Below are positions 52,201 through 64,000 of a DNA stretch of 64,000 bases, one piece after another (position 1 is the first letter of the stretch; each line of letters begins with the position of its first letter). The notes beneath the pieces are model-generated. The model saw only the letters and a list, made by a program, of their open reading frames with translations, was not told the DNA's origin and did no database searches. The position numbers and the translations under genes are program-made. This stretch comes from Panagrolaimus kolymaensis. Lineage: Eukaryota; Nematoda; Chromadorea; Rhabditida; Panagrolaimidae. The DNA lies in assembly GCA_028622995.1 (NCBI GenBank), contig JAJQJQ010000049.1, positions 1,364,001-1,428,000 of the forward strand, read 5' to 3'.

Positions 52201-52523
52201 TTTCTTCTTTTTCCTAATAACAAAAATCACATTTTTCCTAGACAAAACTTTTTCTCGACATTACAGTAAGTTTTTTTAAAACTTGTTATTATTTTTACTT
52301 GTTTTCGTCTAAAAAATTTCAAAACCTGTTTTACAATTGGTTCCAATTACTAGGTGTTGGTTGACTGGACTGTAGAAGAAAAAAAAGAGATGTTTTTTGT
52401 AGCCATATAATTTTATTTTCTGTCGTCTTTTTCTAAACTACAAAATATCATTTTGCTTGCCTCATTAATTAAAAAAAAGTGAAAAAGAAAAAATAAGAAA
52501 GACACATAACATATTATTATTCT
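46224..52523. other. Long gene-poor AT-rich stretch
   Basis: About 6.3 kb without a supported gene. Patches of more mixed composition occur at about 46860-46960, 47880-47970, 48085-48105 (GCATGCATGCATGC), 51120-51190 and 51550-51700. The 51120-51190 patch read on the minus strand gives a 29-codon frame starting MSGSLQWFIITWGTYC; the 51550-51700 patch is open on the + strand (MSYLVSKHIALTEVGKLLKK). These may be decayed genes or element remnants, or intronic sequence. Confidence 0.35.
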
Positions 52524-52722
52524 TTAAAGGGACATAGCTATTTCATGCCTTTTTTGAAATTTCGATAGTGGGGACTGAAAGTTACACTTGGTAAGGCGCG
52601 TGTTTGAATTACCGTGTAAGACAGAAGTGACACGGTAATTCAAACACGCGCCGCCCCAACTGTTGCTATCAGCCCCAGTATCGAAATTTTTGAAAAGGCA
52701 TGAAATAGCTATGTCCCTTTAA
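52524..52722. mobile_element. Foldback MITE (about 195 bp hairpin, TTAA or TA flanks)
   Basis: A nearly continuous inverted repeat. Outer arms of 42 bp at 52526-52567 and 52679-52720 (outer end AAAGGGACATAGCTATTTC) are almost identical. An inner perfect 23 bp pair lies at 52595-52617 and 52630-52652, around a 12-base loop at 52618-52629. The segments between the arms (52568-52594 and 52653-52678) also pair imperfectly. Both ends sit in TTAA (52524-52527 and 52719-52722), compatible with a piggyBac-type TTAA duplication or a Tc1/mariner TA duplication. It has no coding capacity. It stands out by its high G+C. The hairpin could be transcribed as a double-stranded RNA source. Confidence 0.85.
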
Positions 52723-55700
52723 GGTTTTTTAGTTCAGACATCTTTTTAACTTTTATTTTTTGATTTTTATCTAAACACCCTGGTTTGCAGCTGCTGCTTC
52801 TTGCTTTTGCTCATTTATGGGGGCGATAAAAATAAATGTCTGTGCAGCATTTAAATAAAATAATAATAAATATTTGCAAAAACTTGAAAGAAATAAAAAA
52901 AAACAAGTTTTCAAAAAAATAAAAATATATTTCGTTGCAAGACACCTCACCACGCAGCTACCGCATGATTAATTAGTATATTCATGTTTTTAGAGGAGGC
53001 GATACACAAGAATTAAAAAATTTGCATTTGGTCTAATAATTTTGTGTGAATGAAAAAAAGTAATGTATGATTTCAGCGCCAAAATAGACAGCACAAAACT
53101 TTTTGTTATTAATATTACTCATCATTTAATTAATAAATTACTAAACTATAAAATTAAATATGCACTTTATTTAAATTGCTACTAAATTAAAAATAAAATA
53201 TTGTTAAAACTAAAAAGTAAAGTACAAGAAAATTAATTTAAAAATTAGTGCCTATTAGGAAAATGAAATATATTAATAAAATAAAAACTTAATTAATTAA
53301 TATATATAAAAAAATGAATGGGAGGTTTTTGAAAACTATGAAAATTTAGAAATCTATAAAAATCTTGACAATGTTAAAATGATTTAGAAATAAGACTTCT
53401 CAATCTAAGATCTTTTTTTGTGGTCGATTTGAGTTAGTTAACTCGCTGTAAACCAAATTTGATTTATTAATGATATTTTTTTAATGAAAACATTAAACAT
53501 AAAAACTAAACCAATCCATCTTCAAAAAAAATAATAATAATAAAATAACAATTTTTTAATTTCAAACTCAACCTTGAATCTTTTTTGACAAAACTTGGAT
53601 CATTAAACCTTTGTAAAAAATGATGTCATTTTAAATACAAAGTTTGTAACATTTTTAAACTTTCTTTTTTGCACATAGTTTTGGTGTCGTTGAAAAATTC
53701 ATGATCTTTAACTTTATTCTTTTTTGAAACTGTTTTTCCGTTATTTAAGTTTCTTCAAAAAGAGCAACCTTGAACTTCTTTCTTTTGCCAAATAATTTCC
53801 AAACTCGGCAAACATAACAAAAAAAAACAAACGGAAAATTTTCATGAAGAATAATTTAGCGTTTTATAAAATGTATGTAGCTGATAACTAGAATCACAAT
53901 TCATAAAACTACTAACAATCTAGTATTTGGAGGGTTTGAAGATTTGATGGTTTGGTTTAACTATTATTTTTAATAAATTATGGGAAAGTAAAATTTTAAA
54001 GAATTTCTTGAAAAAGAAAAATGCAAAAAAATGGCCGCCTGTTTTAAAGAGAAATTTGGAATAAAAAATCTTTCTTTTCAAAAACGTAACAGTATTCATG
54101 AAACGACAGGAAAATGAAAATTATTTTGGAAGAAATTATCGAATTCTTCGATATTTTCTTTTAAAATTATTTCTACCGTAATCAATAGTTTTCTCTCTGC
54201 AAAACAAAAAGCAAAAATTGGCTTTTAAATTGCTTTACAGTAATTTCATAAAAAAAATAATAAAAACAACTAAAACAAACTTTAACCTCAATAAATCATA
54301 AATTAATGGCCTCCATTTTCGATATAAAAAAAATTTAACTACTTCGACCAAGAGTTGAGAATAAGAAAAAATTTTTTTTTTATGGACCCAAATAATTCTC
54401 AATAACAGACAAATCATAATAAAATCATATATTTTATGAAAACAACCATAAACACCCTCAACTATTTTTTTTACCTGGAAAACAACTACCATAAATCATT
54501 AACACACCCTCAACAAGAACTAAAAAGTTTTATTATTCGATGAAAAAACCAAAGTTTAGTATTTTTTTTATTATTTCTCAAAAGACCAGAAATATTTTTA
54601 ATAAATCAAAGAGAAAAAATAAGAACTTCTAATAATTACAAAAATTTTGAAAATAATTATGGAATTAAAAAAAAATTTTGGGTGAAAAACAAAGAAAGAA
54701 ATGCAAAAACAAAAAAGACTAATGTTATTAGGTACCAGATTAATTAAACAAGAAAAGGCGCACGTTGACGCTGAATATTTGATAGAGATTTTAAAATTAT
54801 TTTAAAAGTGCATTATCGAAAGAGAGAGACTCTAAACCAAGAAAAAAAAGCCTTTGTTACCAGAGATCTGTAAAAGTCTAAACACAAAAAGCAATAAAAA
54901 AATGATGTCATTATTTTTACTGTATTTCTCCTATTTTGATTAGACGAGAGAGAGTGGGTTTTAAAAGTATTAAATATTATAAAAGTATATATTGCAGCTA
55001 CGGTTATGGCTTTTGTTATTCTTAAGAAAATTAATTCTTAAAAATAATAAAAGAATTGAAATGATTTTTATTTATTTGCAAAAAAATATAATGAAGAAAA
55101 ACAAGAAGATTAAGAAAAGAAAATGTTGCTTCGTCCGTCGCCTCTGTCTTTTTTTTTTATTGTACTTTTATTTAAAAATTATTAAAGGTTTCGATAATCT
55201 TATTATTTATTTAAATAAAAAAAAGGAATAATAAAAAATGAAAGAACCAACAAATTCCAAAAAAAGAAGATACATGTGGTGAATTTTTTATTTTTAAATT
55301 TTGAAAAAATATCCATTGTTTTTATTTTGAAAAAACATTTCAGAACAAAAAATCAGCGGAAATAATCCCTTTCAAAATTTAAATAAAGCTTTTTTTGTTT
55401 TATTAATTTAACAAAAAAGACTTATTTTTTATTTTGCAAATGGAAAAACTTTTTTTTTGCAAAAAATAATTACGATATCTTATTTTTTTTTCTTAGTCTT
55501 ATTACTCATAACTTTCTTAAGCAACTTTTGTGCAAGAAAACAAAAGATACCATAACCAAATGGTGCTAACAAAAAACAAAGTATTACAAATCCTATTCTG
55601 TCAGGCGCTACCACTCTCCCGAATGTGTTTTTTATTTTTATTATAAAGCTTTTTTTTATAGCAGAACAACTTTTTTTTTTGTAAATAAAAAAACCATTGT

Positions 55701-58700
55701 CTATAATAAAAAAAATAATATCCTATCCTCCAAGGAAAAGTTTTTTTTTGATAAAGCCAAAAAAATAAACCTACTCTTGAGTTTAAATGCACACTTAAAA
55801 CAAAGAAAAGTGTTTTGAGTGCGAAGTAATGAAATCTTTAAAAAATAAATAAATATTATTATTATTTACCTTTAAAAATATCAATGAAATAAATACGGTA
55901 ATTACAAAACAAAGAACTTATTTATTTTGTTTTTTACCCGGAAATTACACAACTTGACTTTTAAAGAAAAACATTGGGGGTTGAAAAAGTTTCTTTTTTG
56001 CCATGCAAAATGTTTTTTAACTTGTAATTTGCCACAGATAATAATGTCTTTTAATCTGTGATGCAAGTTTTTTTGTTTGTTAATGTATTTTTAAAAACCA
56101 ATGCTATTATATTTCTCAAAAACCAGGTTACTGAAATGTAAAGGTCGTCTCTAAAAGAAAACATTCGACATTTGAAACTTGAGCTCTCAAAACTAATGTG
56201 GAAAATTTTGGATATCAAAATCTTTGTTTTTCAAAACATGGAAATTCGATTATTTTAATTTACTTTTTTTGTTAGTAAATGACAAAACTTTCGAATTCCC
56301 GATTTTAATTTTTAAAAAATGCTACAAATTTTTACCCCATTTTTGATTGCTTTTTCTATTTTTACAGTCGCCATGCCATTACTGAAAATTATTGCGTGTC
56401 TAACTTATATTTTTTGTATTTTATTTCCAAATTACTACAATACTCTTAACTTAAAAAAAATTGAGAAACAAAAAATGTGGAAAAAAAACTGTTTACTCAT
56501 TAAATCTAAATAAGTATAAAGTAAGAAATGCTTTAATCCTCATTATTAAAGAAACTCATATTCTCACACATATTTCGAAATTTAAGTTAAAAGAAGTGCC
56601 GGATTTCATCCTTTTTTTGTAAATTCAAAAAATAAATCGAAAACAGAAGCAAAAAATTTATGTTTAAGTTTTTAATCCTACAAATCCATTCCTAGTTTTG
56701 ATTTTTTTCATTTTTATAGGCTATAAAATATTATAACAATGTCAAAGTAAAGGTATGTATATTATTATTGTCACATGTATTATTTATATTATTAATTAAT
56801 CTTTTGTTATGTGTGTCTTTAAAGGGCTTGAATGAAGTCAGAGGAATTTCCTTCCAATTCTTAGCTACAGTATTTTCTTGGAATAAAAAAAAATAAAAAT
56901 AATTTAAAAACCGGAATAAAATTGCAGAAGGTCAAATCAAGAACAAAAATCGGGGTTCATTAACATTGGTCTTTTGATTTTTTTTATTTTCAAGTTTGGA
57001 AACCTTTTCCCCAAAAAAAGGAAGTTTTTTATGCTCAAAATTCGTTAAATATCTTTTTTCCATGAAAATTTAGTTTAACGAATTCAAGAAAGAAAGAAAA
57101 AATACAAAACACAAACATAAACTTTATTCACATGGTTAATGATAAAATTAAACAGAAGCCAAAAAATTATTCTTACAAAATAGAAAAAAAAGATAAAAAA
57201 ATGATAGATAAAAATCACATGCATTTGGTTTCTTTATTCGCGCATGATGATCAATGCTGCTGCTGTTAAAAACCTGTATTTTTTCTTTTCTCTTTTTTTT
57301 TGTACACCGAGATCGAAAGAAATTACAAAAAAAGGGACGCATTTAAACTAACTTTTTTTAAATACAGTAAAAAATCGAAAAAAAATTATGCATGACTAAT
57401 TGATTTTTGAACATTTTTAATTCTATTTTTGTGATATTTCTTTCCACAAATCATCAAAAAGCAAAAAGAAAAGATAAATAAAAAAGAATTCGCGAAATTA
57501 CTAATTTGTATTAAAAAGAAAATAATAATAAAAACAAAACACACAAAAAAATAGTAATTCGCTACATAGCGGGTTTCAAAGCTTAAAATAAATTAATTAT
57601 AGATGGGGAGACTAGAAAAACAAAAATAAAAAAATAAGAATCATAAAAAAAAATTTCCTTGTTTTATGTTTTTTATTTACTAATAAAAAGTATTTTTTTT
57701 TTTTGCAGAGTAAAGCCGCAAAACAGAACTTAAAAAAACAGAAAAAAAAATATTCCAATTTTTAAAGCAAATTTAAAGAGTCAGGCAACGAAATAAAAAA
57801 ATTCCTCGTGGTGGGAGCTCGTATTGATGATTTATAAAATATTTAAAAAAAAAGATTTCAGCTGTGTTTAAACCGCGCAAAACAATGAAAAGATAGAGGA
57901 CACAAGGAAGTAAAAAAGATTCGAGAAATTATTCTTTGGAGTTCCGTATCCCTCAATTACCAACCTAAAGAATTCCATCTGATATCCATTTTTAATAAAG
58001 ATGTAATCTCAAAAAAATTGTTTTTTCGCTATTTCCCGGTTTTTATTCTCATTTTTATGGATTTGAGAGATAAAGAAGAAAAACACCCCAAAAAGCACAT
58101 CAAAGCAAACTCATAAGTTTATCTGATTTTTAATAATAATAAAAACACCTGATCTCGACGACAGCCTTTTTATAATATTTAGTTATTAGATAGATTTTTA
58201 ATAATAAAAAAAATATTCCCGAAGCACTCATGTTTTTTTATATAATTTTGAATCTAGTTTCATATCTTTTTTCTTAGAGAACTGGAAAAATCCTGAATAA
58301 TAAAACCTGCGTGTTTGAGAAGAAAGAAAATAATTTTATTTATATCAAAAAATCTCTAAATTTAAAGTAGTAAAAATATTAATACAATTTTCTCTAAGAA
58401 AAAATTTTGAGCAAATCAAAAAAAAAACAAAATAAACTTATTTTAGCCGAAAATGGTGTCATTCTTTATCTAAAAAAAATGCCGCAAAGAACTAAATTTA
58501 ATTAGCCTACAGTAATCATCCATATTTTTTTTCTTTTTATTTATGGCTAAAAAATAAATTTATAAACTTGTTTATTAATTTTTTGCTATTTTTTTCGGGA
58601 AAAATAGAATCATCAAGAAAATTTAATCTTCGTTATGGCAATATTAATATTTTATTTTATAAATGAAAATTAAAGCTTAAAAAGGATTAAACCCGAAAAT

Positions 58701-60537
58701 AAAATAAAAATATAGAAAATTTGTTACACTATGATGTAAGAATATATTTTTTGATTATAAAAATAAAATTAATGTGTGTTGTTGTTGGGCTATAAAATAC
58801 TTACATTTAAAAAACAAGGCTATAAATGATTCGAAATAATAAAACTAAAAAAAAGGTTTCTTGAAGAGATCAAACACGTCAGAAAATATGTATAATAATA
58901 TTACAATAAAATAAAATTATGATGTTTTTTGTTTATGAAAAAACTTGGATGATTTGAAGTTTAAATTTTGGGTTTATTTGATTATGGATTGTATTTTTAT
59001 AAAATTACATGCAAATATGCATGTTTGTGGTGCGCCATCCCGATTCTTTAAAAAAAATATACATAGAAATTCCTTGATCTTTTGTTTCAGAAATTTGATG
59101 CTTGATGGAAAAAAATGAACGCTAAATCCCAAACGAAATATGGAATTTAAGGCTCAAATTTGAGATTATTAAATCATCGAGTGAATATATTTTTTTTTGT
59201 ACATAGTATCAATAATACCTTTTTCTGGGCTAGTCTTACCCTCTTGAACTGATAATCGCCATTTTTTTGTATATTTATGAAAAACAATAGTTTAGTTTTC
59301 CTGGTATTGTAAAATTTAAAAAAAACAAAGCCATTACCTTTTTTTAAAATAATAATTACGTATTATATTATAAAAAAGAAAAATAAGAATTTTGTAAGTA
59401 ACTTTTTTAGTAGAGAGAGAGAGTTTAAGGATAATAAAATATTATTCAGCTTTGCAATGGATTTAGGATTTTAAAAAATTCACCGGAAACAAATAATGGC
59501 TTAAAAATGGATGAAAAAAAGACGACAGTAACCACATATGTATTAATTTTAGGATGCATATTTATTTTACCTTTAAAAAAATGGAGCTTTATTAAGAAAC
59601 GTAAAAAAACTAAGGCTTTGAAGTTCAAACAGAAAAATTAATAAGTTTTTTTCGCAATGGATTTTGAGTTTTTATGTAAAGTTTCTTTGGTTTATCGATA
59701 TTTGCTAATCTTGATTTTCTTAGGGCCTTAAAAAACAGTTCACTGATTTCATTTAAAAAATTATTGAATTTTTGAATCGATTTAAATTCACCCATCCATT
59801 TCGAGAATGGAGTTGCTAACATTTTTAGGAATGCTAGCCAATGTTTACTATACTTTTTTTCTTCACAAAACTTCACTTTTTTTTAATTTTCGAAGAAAAT
59901 TTATACGTCAACAATTTAATTTTTGTTTTAAAAAAAAGAAGGAAAAAGTATAAAAATTATTAAATAAATATTTAAATTATTTTAAAATTTAACATTTTTT
60001 AAAGCAACTGAAAAGTAACAAAGTAAAACAAATGTACATAAATAAAAGTTATTTTTGGGTAATTTTTCAAGCAACTTTTTATATTTTTTTAAAATCCAAT
60101 TCATTTTAGTTGGTTTTCTTTGATTGATTAAATTATTTGATATTAGTATCGCTGAATTAAATAAAAGTTGTTTTCTTGGCTAAAAAACCTTGTTAGAAAA
60201 GGAAAGTTTTAACTTTAAAAAAAGATACATAAAATTTTATTGGGTATAAGGTAGAAAGTGTATTTTTGTCGTTAGCATTTTTTACCCATTCCCAATTTTA
60301 CAGTATCTTTTTTATATTAAAAATGGCTAACAACGTGATCTTCGTTTTTATCCAAAAAAAAAACAATACAAAAAGTATAAAGTAAAACACAATTTTTAGA
60401 TATAAATCTCTCATTATTTTTAAATATTTTACTAATCCTTTGGAAAATAACAAAAATTAATTTACATAACTAAATCTTTTATACTTTTATTTAAATAATT
60501 AATATCGTAGCTGCTATTCTCGCCATCTCTGTATACA
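52723..60537. other. Long gene-poor AT-rich stretch
   Basis: About 7.8 kb with no supported gene. Small patches of mixed composition occur at about 57800-57985. Open frames (for example 54235-54492 minus, 54992-55231 plus, 56319-56513 plus) are Phe/Lys/Ile-rich and lack splice context. Confidence 0.35.
59625..59876 (-). CDS. Doubtful 83-codon frame
   Basis: A minus-strand frame with a more balanced composition than its neighbours (starts MKFCEEKKYSKHWLAFLKML). It has no signal peptide, no recognised domain and no splice partner. Probably chance, listed because it is the best open frame in this stretch. Confidence 0.18.
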   Translation of the reverse strand: MKFCEEKKYSKHWLAFLKMLATPFSKWMGEFKSIQKFNNFLNEISELFFKALRKSRLANIDKPKKLYIKTQNPLRKKLINFSV

Positions 60538-60890
60538 ATGGCGGATTATATCACCTACGAGTACATAACTTTTGCGTCAACACGAAGATACAGTAAATAT
60601 ATTTCAAGATTATAAAAACAAAACAAAAAAGAAAGATAAAAGCTGCAAAATTTGTTTAAAAAATTAGTGAATTATATTTTTTTTCTTCGCTGCGAGTTTA
60701 TAAACTTGGTACTTCATAATTACAAAATAACTCATTCTCTCCAAACAATTTCTACATGAGGTAACGAAATATTTTTATGAAACTACAAATTAATAATAAA
60801 TTCGAATGCCATTTCCGACCATTGGTGTGGTTTTTTGGTTATGATGATACAGTTTTAGTTGGATGTCGTCAACACAACCTTTCTTAATTT
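60538..60890 (+). other. Short-ORF island of higher complexity
   Basis: Two short + strand frames lie in less AT-rich sequence. ATG at about 60538 starts MADYITYEYITFASTRRY and stops after 25 codons. ATG at 60777 gives 36 aa ending at 60887, with FECHFRPLVWFFGYDDTVLV inside. Neither has a convincing splice connection to the other. They may be exon remnants of a decayed gene or element, or a small ORF. Confidence 0.25.
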
Positions 60891-63156
60891 TATTTTATGT
60901 ATGAAGCAAACTAGAAAGAAAAGAAGAAGAAAAAAAACCTATTTTTCTAATATAATTTTTTTTATCAATTTTTTTTTCTTTCATCTTCCAAAGAATTTTT
61001 TGCAAAAAATTATTTTTTTAAAATAAATAACAAAACCAAAAAAAATATTTCATTGATATGGTATTTTTTCGCAAGCAACAACAACGACTACAAAAAAAAG
61101 AACAGAAAAGGAAAAAGCTAAAGGCATAATAGATACAAAAAAAAAAAGAATATTTTACTTTGTTATTTTAGAAAGTCACGCATTTTTCCAAAGTTATTTA
61201 ATTTTATAAAAAACACAAGATAGAGTTTATGAAATGACAAATGTATTTTAAAGAATTACCGTATATTTCAATTTTTATGAGAAGAAAAAAATAGCGGAGC
61301 AGAATTCAAAAATAAAAAGAAATCCTTTATAAAAAATTTGAGAATGGCAAAGTTGGAAAACGCGCAAAAAAAACTTAAAAAAACAAAATCATTTTATCGT
61401 AAATAAATTTTTTTTGGTCAGGACTTAGCTGCCAGCTACTTTCCGATACTTTCAGAAAAACTTTTTTTTGGGATTTTTTAAGAGTAAAAAAATCTTAAGA
61501 AAGCTTAAAAAAATATTATAAGAAATGAGAATCAAATTTTTCTCAATTCTCTGTAACAAAGAAAAACAAAACAAAAATATTTGTACATACATACGTTTGT
61601 TTTCATAATTTTAAGTTAAGACTCTCTGCACAACCAAAATATTTTATTCGCAAATAGTTATTTTAGCGCAATATTAATTCCTATTTCGAAAACGCGTTCT
61701 TTATTTAAAAAAAGAGCTATTTTTTGATGTTTTTATTAGCTACAAATCCATAAATAATATATATATAAATAAATTTTCTATTTTTAATTCCTTTGACACA
61801 CCATAAGATTAAATAAATGAAAGAGATATAGCATCTTCCATTATGATATTTTTTTTTTTGCTTTTGCTGAAGCTAAATAAAGACTATTACTTTCTATAAA
61901 TGGTAGTTGCTAATGCTGCATGGATGATAAACATTCTTTAAAAAAAGATAAAAAAAATATTTCAAGATATGTTTTCTTGAAAAAAAAACAATGATTTTTG
62001 AATTAAAAAAAATTGACTTTTCCTAAATTTTTTAATTTTTAAATTTAAGAAGACTTCAAACGAGGGATGAAAAAGGATAAAAATAAAGAATTATAAACTT
62101 GCTATCGCAACTAAAATTGATTTTAGATATAAAATCAGCCGACTTTGTCCCTAATTTTTTTACAGCCTCCTCCAATCTTGTTAATTTCGAAAAAAAAACA
62201 TAAGTAAAAAACTTTACTGTTACTTATTTTAACCAAAACTCTACCTCTAAAAAATTTCGTTCCTGGAGCCTAATTATCGTAATTTCTTAACTCCTCAAAT
62301 CTTTCTTTTAATTTTTTCCGCCTCAAACACTAATAGTAATTTTTTTCTTCTAAAAAATGGCGGTTAAAAGAAAAAACACATAAAAAATAGAAATAAATTT
62401 TAGTCTACCTAATTAAGCTCCTTAAAAATAAAATACAGTAAGAAAATAAAATAAAATAATGAGGGATCCTAAAAATAGACAAACATGTGTTTGCTTCTTT
62501 TTTTCTTCTCTTAAATATTAATCCCATTTAAGTTTAACAACTTTTTTAGCAAAAAAAATTGCACTTTTAATATGTTTTTTTAATTTTATTTTTACAAAAA
62601 TAAAGGCCAAAAAAGAAGGGAGGAAAATAGAGTTAAATAAAAAAAAGACAAAAAAATGGGGGTTTTAAAAAATAAATTTTGTAAAAGTTTTAAAAATTTA
62701 AACAGACTTTGCAAATAATAGCAAGAATCTAATTTTTTGATGACAAAATAAAAAACTAAAAATTTATAAAAAGAAAATTAAAATCATTTTTTTAACTTTC
62801 ATTAACCCGTAATTAAATTTAAATGTCAAAAGTTTAGCAAAAATTTTTTTTTGAAATTAAAATTAATCGCATTGAGCTCGATTTTTGCATGCTATAATTA
62901 TTTTTTTTGATTTCTTAAAATTATAAACATGTAATAATTTTAAAGGTAAAAGTTTCCATTTAACCGATATATGATTTCGCTCAGACGTCCTTCCATTTTT
63001 TCAAAAAATTAAATATTTGAAGAAAAAGTTTCGGTTTTAAGAAAAGGATTTTTTTTAAAGGAAATTATTTAATGTTTAAAAGTTTATAAAGTTCAAAAAT
63101 TTCTAACAATGTAATTTTTTTTTGTAGTCAAGCTAAAAATATATTATTTAATTCAG
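60891..63156. other. AT-rich non-coding stretch
   Basis: No supported exon; long A- and T-runs throughout. Confidence 0.35.
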
Positions 63157-63217
63157 TCATCATGGTCTAGATCCTGCCAAAAAACGTATTCAACAGTGGA
63201 AAAAAAATCCCATATTT
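63157..63217 (+). CDS. Exon-like island (HHGLDPAKKRIQQW...)
   Basis: After an acceptor TTTAATTCAG, one base plus 20 codons read HHGLDPAKKRIQQWKKNPIF up to a possible donor TTT|GTAATT. The single leading base fits the phase left by the island ending at 46223 (joined reading ARVQSHHGLDP). No family recognised. Confidence 0.3.
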
Positions 63218-63396
63218 GTAATTTTCCAAATATTCTAGTACCAAGTTTCCAACCAAAAAGCCATAATTTTTATTTTTTGTTATTAGTTTTTTTGAGAGTT
63301 TTCTTTATTATTACCTATTATTTCTTAATTTTACATTAATTTTTCCAATGAAATAAACAACCTTCGTTTTTTTTTCTCAGAAGTATGTATTACCGT

Positions 63397-63608
63397 CAGG
63401 GATGGACGGAATTCCACTTCCGCTTCCGTCTTCCGCGGAATTCCGCCTTTTTTTTACTTCCGTGTTCCTTCCGCGTTAAACGGAAGTGGCTATCTGGTTA
63501 TAAAAATTCCGCTTCCTTCCGTTTACTTCCGGAATTCCGCCTTTTTTCGGGTTTTAATTCCTTCCGTACTTCCTTCCGTTTAAAAATTTTTAATTCCGTC
63601 CATCCCTG
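63397..63608. mobile_element. hAT-type MITE, copy 2 (212 bp)
   Basis: Same orientation and length as the copy at 1200-1411, with a single base difference (A at 63411 for G at 1214). Here the 17 bp terminal repeats CAGGGATGGACGGAATT match perfectly. It is flanked by an exact 8 bp duplication ATTACCGT at 63389-63396 and 63609-63616, different from that of copy 1, which proves independent insertion. No coding capacity. Confidence 0.95.
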
Positions 63609-63616
63609 ATTACCGT

Positions 63617-64000
63617 ATTCCAAAAAAGACTTTAATCCCTCAAAAAAGATTTTCTTTTTTCTTTGACGTTGAAAAGCATTTTATTGTTATATAAAAAAAA
63701 TTCTTAACAAGGCAAAAGTTAAAAAAAACGGAAATAAATAAAATAAAAAAAGCGTCGTCGTCGTATGTCGTCTGTCTTTTCTATGAAATAAAATTTTAAT
63801 CTCTTCGTTTTTATTTTAAAATACGTATAAATTTTAAATTTTTTTTATTATTTATACGTAATAGTTATTATATTTATTTATTTACTTTGTTTCTCATAAC
63901 TTTTTAGAAAAAAATGTGATATATGCCTACTTTTTTTCTTTTCTTTTTGAATATAATTTTTATTTTTATTATTTTGAACTTTTAGAAAAAAGGTAACTAA
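63617..64000. other. Right-edge region
   Basis: AT-rich. A short (CGT)n run lies at about 63751-63764. No exon could be supported before the window ends. Confidence 0.35.

Overview
The window is about 80% A+T eukaryotic DNA with many short exons. Introns are bounded by GTAAGT-type donors and TTTTTAG or TTTTCAG acceptors with almost no other signal. Together with the protein sequences this points to a nematode; I cannot fix the genus. There are no rRNA genes, no tRNA I could recognise, no CRISPR arrays and no bacterial-style operons. Gene models were built by hand from six-frame reading, splice signals and exon phase. Every exon junction in the main models keeps the reading frame.

Left part (1-5 kb): three short + strand genes of unknown function at 321-1007, 2232-3711 and 4081-4713. 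The second carries one long hydrophobic segment. The third has an intact 5' end and a 3' end that looks frameshifted. A 212 bp miniature hAT-type element with an 8 bp target duplication lies at 1200-1411.

Centre (6.3-33 kb): a minus-strand histone H3K27 demethylase gene, utx-1/KDM6 (13 exons over 20 kb, TPRs, JmjC and C-terminal zinc domain), with introns of 5.0 and 6.8 kb. Facing away from it across a 652 bp shared promoter interval is ect-2, the Rho-GEF of cytokinesis and polarity (BRCTs, basic linker, DH, PH). Immediately downstream of ect-2, in the same orientation, lies a second copy of only its 3' half: DH, PH and tail with all matching introns, but no BRCT domains and no basic linker. 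This tandem, apparently intact, regulator-less GEF is the most interesting feature of the window.

Right part (33.6-64 kb): a metallo-beta-lactamase-fold gene with an altered metal motif and one GC-AG intron (33615-37956), then a minus-strand gene for a small secreted His-rich protein (41181-42176). After that come about 20 kb of gene-poor AT-rich DNA. This holds a 195 bp foldback MITE (about 52.5 kb), a second copy of the hAT-type MITE (63397-63608), a few isolated exon-like islands on the + strand that may belong to one gene with very long introns, and many TACAGTA/TACTGTA words.

Functionally, chromatin control (utx-1) and Rho activation at the cortex (ect-2 and its paralogue) are both developmental housekeeping roles. 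Their adjacency looks like simple divergent arrangement, not a pathway cluster.
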